Below are positions 9,028 through 16,808 of a stretch of DNA of 64,000 nt, one piece after another (positions within the stretch are counted from its first letter, which is position 1; each line of letters starts with the position of its first letter). The notes under the pieces are model-generated. The model worked only from the letters and a program-made list of their open reading frames with translations, did no database searches and was not told the origin of the DNA. The translations under genes were made by a program, and so were the position numbers. Source of the stretch: Paraburkholderia graminis C4D1M (GTDB taxonomy: Bacteria > Pseudomonadota > Gammaproteobacteria > Burkholderiales > Burkholderiaceae); contig NZ_ABLD01000009.1 in NCBI RefSeq assembly GCF_000172415.1, forward strand, positions 124,001-188,000, in the 5' to 3' direction.

Positions 9028-9135
9028 TACGTCCTCGTCGATAAAACGGTTTGTCTGTTAGCTGGGGCCGAACTGCGCGGATTCAATGCGTGTTGACGCC
9101 GCGCCCGCGCCTGAAATCCGCCGTCATTTCCGCCG

Positions 9136-10011
9136 TCACTTTTTTAGCGGCAGCGGTATCCATTCGGTTTCGCCCGGCACTGTGCCCATTTCCTGATTCG
9201 TCCACGCGAGTTTCGCGGCTTCGATCTTCTCACGCGAACTCGCGACGAAATTCCATTCGATAAAGCGTTCGCCGTCGAGCTTTTCGCCGCCGAGCACCAT
9301 CACGCGCGCGCCGTGCGTGCTCGCGAGCGTGACGGTTTCGTCGAGCGCGAGCACGGCCATCTGACCGACTTCGAGCGGCGTGCCGTCGATCTCGAGATCG
9401 CCTTCCACCAGATACACGCCGCGCTCCTCGTGCTCCGGTTCGAGCGCGAACGCGCTGCCCGGCGCGAACTCGCCCGCGACATACAGCGTGCCGGAAAACG
9501 TGCTGACGGGCGAACGCTGGCCGAACGCGGTGCCGGCGATCACGCGCAACGTGACGCCGTTGCGCTCGACCACCGGCAGCGTGTCCGCGCTGTGATGCGC
9601 GAACGACGGCGCGACCTCTTCGTCGTCGAGCGGCAGCGCGACCCAGGTCTGAATGCCGTGGATGGTCTGGCCGCGCGCGCGGTCTTCGGCGGGCGTGCGC
9701 TCGGAATGGACGATGCCGCGTCCGGCCGTCATCCAGTTGACGTCGCCGGGGACGATTTTCTGTTCCGAGCCGAGACTGTCGCGATGCATGATCGCGCCTT
9801 CGAACAGAAATGTCACCGTGGCGAGGCCGATATGCGGATGCGGACGCACGTCTAGGCCGACGCCGGGTTCGAGCGTCGCCGGGCCCATGTGATCGAAGAA
9901 GATGAACGGTCCGATCAGACGCGCGGCCATTGCAGGCAGCACGCGCCGCACAGTCAGACTGCCGACATCGCGCAGATGCGGTTTGAGAACTGCTTTGATC
10001 GAAGAGGACAT
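9136..10011 (-). CDS. Pirin family protein (bicupin)
   Basis: 291 residues with two cupin halves. The N-terminal metal site is visible in DVRPHPHIGLATVTFLFEGAIMHRDSLG and GRGIVHSERTP, giving the His/His/His/Glu-type ligands of pirin (quercetinase-like) proteins. The C-terminal half has the family FVASSREKIEAAKLAW segment, which matches EIxxAxxDW-type pirin ends. Bacterial pirins have been reported as quercetin dioxygenases or as regulators of pyruvate metabolism; nothing here tells which. The ATG at 10011 fits the family start. Confidence 0.88.
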   Translation of the reverse strand: MSSSIKAVLKPHLRDVGSLTVRRVLPAMAARLIGPFIFFDHMGPATLEPGVGLDVRPHPHIGLATVTFLFEGAIMHRDSLGSEQKIVPGDVNWMTAGRGIVHSERTPAEDRARGQTIHGIQTWVALPLDDEEVAPSFAHHSADTLPVVERNGVTLRVIAGTAFGQRSPVSTFSGTLYVAGEFAPGSAFALEPEHEERGVYLVEGDLEIDGTPLEVGQMAVLALDETVTLASTHGARVMVLGGEKLDGERFIEWNFVASSREKIEAAKLAWTNQEMGTVPGETEWIPLPLKK

Positions 10012-10106
10012 GGGGCGCTCGGCAAGAAGGGATGAGGAAAATTCTTAATGGATGATTCTACTGCGTTGGCTCAGCCAGCGCCTCCAGCCAGGCTCGGCGT
10101 ACACAC

Positions 10107-10164
10107 ATGTATTTACATCGCGCCGCTGCCCGTCTATAGTGATGTATGTACATTGGATGTACAT
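10107..10164 (+). promoter_or_regulatory. vapBC promoter with three ATGTA-type operator palindromes
   Basis: A near-consensus sigma70 promoter is visible: -35 TTTACA at 10112-10117, a 17-bp spacer, and -10 TATAGT at 10135-10140. Three palindromes flank it: ATGTA-TT-TACAT at 10107-10118 over the -35, and ATGTACAT at 10146-10153 and again at 10157-10164, just downstream of the -10 and 11 bp apart (one helical turn). This geometry suits autorepression by a VapB/VapBC complex. The sites are seen directly; binding is inferred. Confidence 0.72.
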
Positions 10165-10184
10165 CATCGTATGAGGAGCGGAAC

Positions 10185-10418
10185 GTGCTGACCAAGGTTT
10201 TTCGCAATGGCAATTCGCAGGCCGTGCGCATTCCGGCTGAACTGGCGTTTAGCAGCGTCGACATGGAAGTGGAAATCGAGCGGGTCGGCGACGAACTGCG
10301 CATTCGTCCCACGCGCCGCCCGCTCGCCGGCGTACTAAAGAAATTCTCGAAGTTCAGCCCGGATTTCATGGCGGAAGGCCGCGGCGACCACGAGCAGGCT
10401 GAGCGCGAGGATCTGTAA
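10185..10418 (+). CDS. vapB: VapB-type antitoxin (AbrB/SpoVT fold)
   Basis: 77 residues. The N-terminal swapped-hairpin DNA-binding motif LTKVFRNGNSQAVRIPAELAF is diagnostic of VapB/VagC antitoxins. I choose the GTG at 10185 because a GAGGAGCG ribosome-binding site lies just before it; the ATG at 10146 would fall at the predicted transcription start. The C-terminus (FSKFSPDFMAEGRGDHEQAEREDL) is the probable toxin-wrapping segment. Its stop overlaps the vapC start by one base (TAATG), indicating translational coupling. Confidence 0.9.
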   Translation: MLTKVFRNGNSQAVRIPAELAFSSVDMEVEIERVGDELRIRPTRRPLAGVLKKFSKFSPDFMAEGRGDHEQAEREDL

Positions 10419-10819
10419 TGCCGCGCTACATGCTGGACACCAACATGTGCATCTACCTGATGAAGAATCAGCCGGAGCAGGTTGCGAAGCGTTTTGCGGA
10501 ATGCTTCGTCGGCGACGTCGTGATGTCCGCCATTACTTTCGCCGAGCTGGAGTACGGCGTGGCGGTCTCGGCCAATCGTGCGCGCGAGCGTCGCAACCTT
10601 GCGGCGCTTGTCGAAGACATCCTGGTTGCGCCGTTCGACAGCGCGGCGGCGAGTGCCTACGGCCCGATCCATGAAGCCACGCGCGAGCGCAAGAAGGACC
10701 AGCTCGACAAGCTGATCGCGGCCCACGCGGTCTCGCTCGACGTCGTGCTCGTCACCAACAATGAGCGCGATTTCACGGCCTATCCCGGCCTGCGTATCGA
10801 AAACTGGCTCAATGCCTGA
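10418..10819 (+). CDS. vapC: VapC-type PIN-domain toxin
   Basis: 133-residue PIN ribonuclease, expected to cleave tRNA or other structured RNA when freed from VapB. The acidic metal-binding residues are all present: Asp7 in MLDTNMCIYLMK, Glu43 in ITFAELEYG, Asp97 in DQLDKLIAAHAV and Asp118 in VTNNERDF. The full length and intact catalytic set suggest an active toxin. It is coupled to vapB by a one-base overlap. Confidence 0.93.
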   Translation: MPRYMLDTNMCIYLMKNQPEQVAKRFAECFVGDVVMSAITFAELEYGVAVSANRARERRNLAALVEDILVAPFDSAAASAYGPIHEATRERKKDQLDKLIAAHAVSLDVVLVTNNERDFTAYPGLRIENWLNA

Positions 10820-10904
10820 GCGCACGGCGACTGCGCTTTCGGTCCCGTGCGAATTTCCCACGCTCCGCTAAACTGACGGGTTCAACACTTTATTGGAGAC
10901 CGGC

Positions 10905-11786
10905 ATGTCGCCGAGGGACCTGCTGCTCGCGCTCGTCGTCGTCATTGCGTGGGGCGTCAATTTCGTCGTTATCAAGGTCGGCTTGCATGGCGTGCCGCCG
11001 ATGCTGCTCGGCGCGCTGCGCTTCACGCTCGCGGCAATACCGGCGGTGTTTTTTGTCAAGCGTCCACAATTGGCATGGCGCTGGTTGCTGGCCTATGGCT
11101 TGACGATCTCGCTCGGGCAGTTCGCGTTTCTGTTCTCGGCGATGTACGTCGGCATGCCGGCCGGACTCGCATCGCTCGTGTTGCAGGCGCAGGCGTTTTT
11201 CACGCTGATCTTCGCCGCGTTCTTCTTGCATGAGCGTTTTCGCTTGCCGAATGTCGCCGGTTTGCTGATCGCCGCCGCGGGCCTCGCCGTGATCGGCATG
11301 CAGGGCGGCCATGCGATGACGCTCGCCGGCTTCCTGCTCACGCTGTGCGCCGCGTGTTCGTGGGCGCTCGGCAACATCGTCACGAAGAAGGTCGGCAAGG
11401 TCGACCTCGTCGGCCTCGTGGTGTGGGGCAGTCTGATTCCGCCGCTGCCTTTCTTCGCGCTGTCGTATGCGTTCGAGGGTCCGCAGCGGATCGCGGCGGC
11501 GCTTTCCGGCATCAGCGCGATGTCGATTTTCGCGGTCGTCTATCTCGCGTTTATCGCCACGCTGCTCGGCTATGGATTATGGAGCCGTCTGTTGTCGCGC
11601 TATCCGGCGAGCCAGGTCGCGCCGTTTTCGCTGCTCGTGCCGATCGTCGGTCTCGCATCGGCGGCGGTCTTTCTCGATGAGCGGCTCTCCACCGCGCAGA
11701 TCGCCGGTGCGGTGCTGGTGATGGTGGGGCTCGCGGTGAACGTATTCGGCGGCTGGGTCGTGCAGCGCTTGTCGCTGGCGCGTTGA
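10905..11786 (+). CDS. eamA: EamA-type cysteine/O-acetylserine exporter, DMT family
   Basis: 293-residue integral membrane protein with ten hydrophobic segments arranged as two EamA repeats. The opening MSPRDLLLALVVVIAWGVNFVVIKVGLHGVPP and the end VPIVGLASAAVFLDERL...VLVMVGLAVNVFG closely resemble E. coli EamA (from memory of the family), which exports cysteine pathway metabolites. I choose ATG 10905 with GGAG seven bases upstream over the TTG at 10893. A strong terminator follows. Substrate is inferred from similarity. Confidence 0.85.
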   Translation: MSPRDLLLALVVVIAWGVNFVVIKVGLHGVPPMLLGALRFTLAAIPAVFFVKRPQLAWRWLLAYGLTISLGQFAFLFSAMYVGMPAGLASLVLQAQAFFTLIFAAFFLHERFRLPNVAGLLIAAAGLAVIGMQGGHAMTLAGFLLTLCAACSWALGNIVTKKVGKVDLVGLVVWGSLIPPLPFFALSYAFEGPQRIAAALSGISAMSIFAVVYLAFIATLLGYGLWSRLLSRYPASQVAPFSLLVPIVGLASAAVFLDERLSTAQIAGAVLVMVGLAVNVFGGWVVQRLSLAR

Positions 11787-11802
11787 AACGGGTGCACGAT
11801 CG

Positions 11803-11833
11803 AAAACGGCCGCATTGCTGCGGCCGTTTTTTT
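11803..11833 (+). terminator. Rho-independent terminator after eamA, probably bidirectional
   Basis: Perfect 10-bp stem AACGGCCGCA/TGCGGCCGTT with a TTGC loop, followed by seven T on the plus strand and preceded by an A run, so it can also end the converging amiC transcript. Confidence 0.9.
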
Positions 11834-11874
11834 GTTGGAGCGCTGGACGAGAACAACGCGCGAAAGACACATCG

Positions 11875-13503
11875 TCACGTCATGCGATTCTTTGCCAGCG
11901 GCGGATTCGCCGCGAAATAACGCTTGATGCCGGTCATGATCGCATCGGCCATCTTCTCGCGATAGGCGTCGTCGTTCAGGCGCCGCTCCTCGTCGGGATT
12001 GCTGATGAACGCCGTTTCCACGAGGATCGACGGAATGTCGGGCGCCTTCAACACCGCGAAGCCCGCCTGTTCGACCGAACCTTTGTGCAGCTTGTTGATC
12101 CCGCCGATTTCCTTCAGCACGAAGTTGCCGTAGCGCATGGAGTCGCGAATCTGCGCGGTGGTGGACATGTCGAACAACGCGCGATTCACGGTGGCGTCGG
12201 CGGATTTGATGTTGATGCCGCCAATCTGGTCCGACGCGTTCTCCTTGTTCGCCATCCAGCGCGCGGCCGCGCTCGACGCGCCGTGCTCCGACAACGCGAA
12301 CACCGACGAGCCGCGCGCCTCGGGCGTGGTGAACGCATCGGCGTGAATCGACACGAACAGGTCCGCGCCGACGCGCCGCGCTTTTTGCACGCGCACGTTC
12401 AGCGGCACGAAGAAGTCGGCGTCGCGCGTCATCATCGCGCGCATGTTCGGTTGCGCGTCGATCTTCGCGCGCAGTTTCTTCGCGATGTCGAGCGCGACGT
12501 GCTTCTCGTAAGTGCCCGAGCCGCCGATCGCGCCGGGGTCTTCGCCGCCGTGTCCCGGATCGATCGCGACGGTCAACAGGCGCACCGTGTTGCTCTTGCC
12601 CGACTTCGGCGTGGTGAACGCGTAGGTGTCGTCGCCACTGTCGTCGTTATCCAGACTTTTGGCGCTGTTGGCGCCGCTGCCGCTGCCCTTGTTGCGCGCG
12701 ATCGCCGTGGGCGGTGTGACGGGAGTGGGCGGCACGCCAGGCGTTGGCGTCGGCGTCTTCGCAATGATCGGCGGCAAACCTGGCGACCCGGACGTAGAGC
12801 CGGACGGCGACCCACTGTGCGCCGGCGCATGCGGTGCGCCCGCCGCGGACCCGCTGCCGCCGTTCTGCGCATAGCGCTCGAAGAACGCCTCGCTGTTGTC
12901 GGCGGCCGGCGGCGTCGTGCCGGGGCCGCTCAACGTAGCGGGCGGCGCGCTGTTTTCTTCGTTCAGCGTTTGCTGCTTGCGCTCGCTTTGCGCGAGCAGT
13001 TCCATCAACGGATCGGGCGCGACGGCCGGATACAGGTCGAACACGAGCCGGTACTTGTACGCGCCGACGGGGGGCAGCGTGAACACCTGCGGCTTCACCG
13101 AGCCCTTCAGATCGAACACCATGCGCACGACGTGCGGCTGGAATTGCCCCACACGCACCGATTGAATTTGCGGATCGTTCGGCGTGATCTTCGATACGAG
13201 ATCCTTCAACGCCTGGTCGAGATCCAAGCCGCTCAGATCGACGACGAGCCGGTCAGGGCCCTGAAGCAACTGCTGCGCGTTTTGCAGAGGCTGATCGGAT
13301 TCGATGGTGACGCGCGTGTAGTCGCGCGCCGGCCACACGCGCACGCCGAGCACCGAACTCGCCAGCGCGAGACGCGGCGCGACGAGGCCGAGCACGAGCG
13401 TGGACGCGCCCGCGCGCAGAATCTGCCGGCGCCGCCAGTTATGCGTCGCGGTGGCCGCCGATTCAATCGAGCGGAACGGTTTGATCAACATCTTTCGAGA
13501 CAT
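11875..13503 (-). CDS. amiC: N-acetylmuramoyl-L-alanine amidase AmiC, Tat-exported
   Basis: Periplasmic amidase that cleaves the peptide from septal peptidoglycan during daughter-cell separation. 542 residues from ATG 13503 (AGGAAAGG ribosome-binding site). In order: twin-arginine signal with WRRRQILRAG near residue 23 and a hydrophobic core to about 49; AMIN septal-targeting domain (~50-160); a Pro/Ser/Gly/Thr-rich linker (~185-305) longer than usual; and the Amidase_3 zinc domain with DPGHGGEDPG (His318) and Glu333, then VSIHADAF. The start overlaps the tsaE end by about 19 bases, so the pair is likely co-transcribed. Confidence 0.94.
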   Translation of the reverse strand: MSRKMLIKPFRSIESAATATHNWRRRQILRAGASTLVLGLVAPRLALASSVLGVRVWPARDYTRVTIESDQPLQNAQQLLQGPDRLVVDLSGLDLDQALKDLVSKITPNDPQIQSVRVGQFQPHVVRMVFDLKGSVKPQVFTLPPVGAYKYRLVFDLYPAVAPDPLMELLAQSERKQQTLNEENSAPPATLSGPGTTPPAADNSEAFFERYAQNGGSGSAAGAPHAPAHSGSPSGSTSGSPGLPPIIAKTPTPTPGVPPTPVTPPTAIARNKGSGSGANSAKSLDNDDSGDDTYAFTTPKSGKSNTVRLLTVAIDPGHGGEDPGAIGGSGTYEKHVALDIAKKLRAKIDAQPNMRAMMTRDADFFVPLNVRVQKARRVGADLFVSIHADAFTTPEARGSSVFALSEHGASSAAARWMANKENASDQIGGINIKSADATVNRALFDMSTTAQIRDSMRYGNFVLKEIGGINKLHKGSVEQAGFAVLKAPDIPSILVETAFISNPDEERRLNDDAYREKMADAIMTGIKRYFAANPPLAKNRMT

Positions 13504-14048
13504 GCCTTTCCTGTTTCGCTGTATGCCTGTGCGACGAGTGTGCGGCCGTCGCCCTCGCCAGCCAGGTCGAGCGAGAAGACGAGATCCGGCACGCCGAGCA
13601 GCGCGCCGGCGCGTTGCGGCCATTCGACGAGGCAAACCGCGCCGCTGTCGAAATACTCGCGAAAGCCCGCGTCGGCCCATTCGGCCGGATCGGTGAACCT
13701 GTAGAGATCGAAGTGGTAAAGCGCGAGTTCCCCGGTGGGCCGCTCGAGTACATAAGGCTCGACGAGCGTGTACGTGGGACTGCGCACGCGACCGGTGTGA
13801 CCGAGGCCGCGCAAGGTGGCGCGCACGAGTGTGGTCTTGCCGGCGCCGAGATCGCCGACCAGTTGTACTTGCAGACCGTGGAATGCCTGAGCGTTCGCGT
13901 TGCCGTCATGCGCGACGGCGACGCTTTCGATTGCCCGCGCGAAGCGCTCGCCAAATGCGAGCGTGGCGGCTTCGTCCGCGAACGAGAAGACGCGTTCGAG
14001 CAGAACTTCGGCGGGCGGCGCGATCGCGCGATCGGGATGGTCAGGCAT
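13485..14048 (-). CDS. tsaE: tRNA t6A biosynthesis ATPase TsaE
   Basis: 187-residue P-loop ATPase that supports TsaBD in making threonylcarbamoyladenosine at tRNA position 37. Walker A GDLGAGKTT lies at about 65-73; the family motifs RSPTYTLVEPY and YHFDLYRF follow, and VCLVEWPQRAG corresponds to Walker B. I choose ATG 14048 (MPDHPDR) over the in-frame extension to 14117. It overlaps amiC at its end and is divergent from queG with only 17 bp between starts. Confidence 0.95.
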   Translation of the reverse strand: MPDHPDRAIAPPAEVLLERVFSFADEAATLAFGERFARAIESVAVAHDGNANAQAFHGLQVQLVGDLGAGKTTLVRATLRGLGHTGRVRSPTYTLVEPYVLERPTGELALYHFDLYRFTDPAEWADAGFREYFDSGAVCLVEWPQRAGALLGVPDLVFSLDLAGEGDGRTLVAQAYSETGKACLERC

Positions 14049-14065
14049 TCTCGTAAAATGACGTG

Positions 14066-15313
14066 ATGAACCGAAGTCCGGAGTCCCCCGTGTGCCCTGT
14101 GTCCAATGCGCCTGCAACTGGCGACGAGGCGCGTGCCGAGCGTCAATTCGATGAAGCGGCGCTGCATGCGCTCGCGCAAAACATCAAAACGTGGGGCCGT
14201 GAACTGGGTTTCGGGGCGATCGGCATTAGCGATACCGACCTCTCCGCTGCCGAAGCGCCGCTTGCAGCCTGGCTGGAAGCGGGTTGCCACGGCGAGATGG
14301 ATTATATGGCCAAACACGGTATGAAACGCGCGCGGCCTGCCGAGCTTGTGGCCGGCACGCTACGTGTGATTACCGCTCGCATCGCCTATTTGCCCGCTGA
14401 TGTACTGAACGGAAAGCAGCCCGAAAGCGACTCGTCCAAAGGGCCGCTCAATCAGGACTGGCGGGGCGCCGAGCATGCGCGGCTGGCCGATCCTGCTGCT
14501 GCCGTCGTGTCGATTTATGCGCGCGGCCGCGACTATCACAAGGTGATGCGTAACCGTCTGCAACATCTGTCAGAGAAAATTCAGGCGGAGATCGGCGCGT
14601 TCGGTTATCGCGTGTTTACCGACTCGGCGCCAGTGCTCGAAGTCGAGCTTGCGCAGAAGGCCGGCATCGGCTGGCGCGGCAAACACACGCTGCTTTTGCA
14701 ACGCGACGCGGGCTCGCTGTTTTTTCTCGGCGAAATCTACGTCGATGTGCCGTTGCCGACGGACGCCGAGACATCGCCCGAAGTCGCGCCCGAAACGCCG
14801 GGCTCGCATTGCGGCAGTTGCTCGCGCTGCATCGACGCATGTCCGACAGGAGCGATCGTCGGTCCTTACAAAGTGGATGCGCGTCTGTGTATCTCCTATC
14901 TGACGATCGAACTGAAGGGCAGCATTCCTGTGGAGATGCGTCCGCTGATCGGCAACCGCGTGTATGGCTGCGACGATTGTCAGCTCGTGTGTCCGTGGAA
15001 CAAGTTTGCGCAGGCCGCGCCGGTCGCCGATTTCGACGTGCGTCATGGGCTCGATCGCGCGTCGCTGGTGGAGCTGTTCGGCTGGAGCGCGGACGATTTC
15101 GACACGCGCATGCAGGGCAGCGCGATACGGCGCATCGGTTACGAGAGCTGGTTGCGCAACCTTGCGGTCGGGATGGGCAATGCACTGCGTGCATCGCGCG
15201 ACGCGTTGAGCGCGGAGGCACGCGAGGCGATTGTCGAGGCGCTCAGGCGCCGTGCCGACGATCCTTCGGCGCTCGTGCGCGAGCATGTGCAATGGGCGCT
15301 CGAAGCGGCGTAA
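14066..15313 (+). CDS. queG: Epoxyqueuosine reductase
   Basis: Cobalamin- and [4Fe-4S]-dependent enzyme for the last step of queuosine synthesis in tRNA. 415 residues from ATG 14066 (a GTG lies just before it). Two ferredoxin-type cysteine clusters are seen: CGSCSRCIDACPTGAI and CDDCQLVCPWN. The catalytic-Asp region VSIYARGRDYHKVMR is conserved. The last ~45 residues form the HEAT-like end (AIVEALRRRADDPSALVREHVQWAL). The tsaE start is 17 bp away on the other strand, so its promoter must overlap tsaE coding DNA. Confidence 0.95.
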   Translation: MNRSPESPVCPVSNAPATGDEARAERQFDEAALHALAQNIKTWGRELGFGAIGISDTDLSAAEAPLAAWLEAGCHGEMDYMAKHGMKRARPAELVAGTLRVITARIAYLPADVLNGKQPESDSSKGPLNQDWRGAEHARLADPAAAVVSIYARGRDYHKVMRNRLQHLSEKIQAEIGAFGYRVFTDSAPVLEVELAQKAGIGWRGKHTLLLQRDAGSLFFLGEIYVDVPLPTDAETSPEVAPETPGSHCGSCSRCIDACPTGAIVGPYKVDARLCISYLTIELKGSIPVEMRPLIGNRVYGCDDCQLVCPWNKFAQAAPVADFDVRHGLDRASLVELFGWSADDFDTRMQGSAIRRIGYESWLRNLAVGMGNALRASRDALSAEAREAIVEALRRRADDPSALVREHVQWALEAA

Positions 15314-15359
15314 ACTATCGGCAATTCATGGCTTACGTTGTGGTGTGCGAGGAGGCGAC

Positions 15360-15830
15360 ATGTTCAACGCAGTGATCGATGCGCCGTTCGGCAAGGTCGG
15401 CATTCGCATCGAAGGCGAGGCGGTGCGCGAGATCGTCTATCTGCCGGAGTCGATGCAAAACGTCGCGCCGGACACGCCGTTGGCGCAACGCGCTGTCGAG
15501 CAGATCGAGCGGTATTTCGCGGAGCCGTCGGCGAAATTCGACTTGCCGCTCGCGACCGCGGGCACCGCGTTCCGGCGGCGTGTGTGGCAGGCGCTGTGCG
15601 AGATTCCGCCCGGCGCGGTCGTCACGTATGGGCAACTGGCAAGGCAGCTCGGCAGCGTGCCGCGCGCGGTCGGGCAGGCGTGCGGCGACAATTGTTTTCC
15701 TATCGTGATTCCGTGTCATCGCGTGGTGAGTTCGAGCGGCATCGGCGGATTCGCGCATCATGCCGACGACGGCTTCTTTCGCAACGTCAAGCGCTGGCTG
15801 CTCGCGCACGAAGGCATTCCCTACGCATGA
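15360..15830 (+). CDS. ogt: Methylated-DNA-[protein]-cysteine S-methyltransferase
   Basis: Suicide repair protein that removes methyl groups from O6-methylguanine. 156 residues, with the active-site motif IPCHRVVSS, the DNA-recognition helix region TYGQLARQLGSVPRAVGQACGDN, and C-terminal GGFAHHADDGFFRNVKRWLL. A strong GAGGAGG ribosome-binding site precedes ATG 15360. Its TGA overlaps the xerD ATG (ATGA), so repair gene and recombinase gene are translationally coupled. Confidence 0.94.
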   Translation: MFNAVIDAPFGKVGIRIEGEAVREIVYLPESMQNVAPDTPLAQRAVEQIERYFAEPSAKFDLPLATAGTAFRRRVWQALCEIPPGAVVTYGQLARQLGSVPRAVGQACGDNCFPIVIPCHRVVSSSGIGGFAHHADDGFFRNVKRWLLAHEGIPYA

Positions 15831-16795
15831 GCGATACCCTGGTTGAGGACGCGAGCGCGGACCAAGGCGCAGACGCAAGCGCGGGCTTCGCGCAGTCGCC
15901 TTTGTTCGCGGCGAGTTCGGCGTCGATCGACGCATTCTGCGACGCGCTATGGCTCGAACACGGCCTCTCGCGCAACACGCTCGACGCGTATCGCCGCGAC
16001 CTGCGTCTCTTCAGCGAGTGGCTCGCGCAAACGCGCGGCGCCTCGCTCGACATCGCCAGCGAGGCCGATCTGAACGCGTACAGCGCGGCGCGTCGGAAGG
16101 ACAAATCGACGTCGGCGAACCGGCGCCTCTCGGTGTTTCGCCGCTATTACGGTTGGGCTGTGCGCGAGCATCGCGCGAAGGTTGATCCGACGCTGCGCAT
16201 TCGTTCGGCGAAGCAGCCGCCGCGCTTTCCGTCGACGCTCAGCGAAGCGCAAGTCGAGGCGCTGCTCGGCGCGCCCGACATCGACACGCCGTTGGGTCTG
16301 CGCGATCGCACCATGCTCGAGCTGATGTACGCGAGCGGCTTGCGCGTCACCGAACTCGTCACGCTAAAGACCGTGGAAGTCGGCCTGAACGAAGGCGTGG
16401 TCCGCGTGATGGGCAAGGGTTCGAAAGAGCGCCTGATTCCGTTCGGCGAAGAAGCGCACGGCTGGATCGAACGTTACTTACGCGACGCGCGGCCAGCGCT
16501 GCTCGGCGCGCGCGCCGCCGATGCGCTGTTCGTCACCAATCGCGCCGAGGGCATGACGCGCCAGCAGTTCTGGAACATCATCAAGCGGCATGCGGCGGCG
16601 GCCGGCGTGCATGCACCGTTGTCGCCGCACACGTTGCGGCACGCGTTCGCGACGCATCTGCTCAATCACGGCGCCGACCTGCGCGTGGTGCAGCTACTGC
16701 TCGGCCATACCGACATTTCGACCACGCAAATCTACACGCACGTCGCGCGCGAGCGGCTCAAGTCGCTGCATGCGGTGCATCATCCGCGCGGGTGA
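15827..16795 (+). CDS. xerD: Tyrosine site-specific recombinase XerD
   Basis: Chromosome-dimer resolution recombinase acting with XerC at dif. 322 residues from ATG 15827, which overlaps the ogt stop. All catalytic residues are present: Arg173 in ASGLRVTELVTL, Lys197 in MGKGSKERLIPF, His268/Arg271 in PHTLRHAFATHLLNHGADLRVVQ, His294 in LGHTDISTT and nucleophile Tyr303 in QIYTHVARERL. The N-terminal 30 residues are an extra low-complexity leader before the SAM-like core-binding domain. The housekeeping context argues against a phage integrase. Confidence 0.94.
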   Translation: MSDTLVEDASADQGADASAGFAQSPLFAASSASIDAFCDALWLEHGLSRNTLDAYRRDLRLFSEWLAQTRGASLDIASEADLNAYSAARRKDKSTSANRRLSVFRRYYGWAVREHRAKVDPTLRIRSAKQPPRFPSTLSEAQVEALLGAPDIDTPLGLRDRTMLELMYASGLRVTELVTLKTVEVGLNEGVVRVMGKGSKERLIPFGEEAHGWIERYLRDARPALLGARAADALFVTNRAEGMTRQQFWNIIKRHAAAAGVHAPLSPHTLRHAFATHLLNHGADLRVVQLLLGHTDISTTQIYTHVARERLKSLHAVHHPRG

Positions 16796-16808
16796 CGTGC
16801 ACGCAGCT

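Noticed and set aside
11815..13704. Long plus-strand frame opposite amiC
   Set aside because: Shadow of amiC; composition is Arg/Ala-rich with no domain.
15827..16795. Phage integrase marking an integrated element
   Set aside because: Sequence and context fit XerD; no att sites, tRNA or phage genes flank it.
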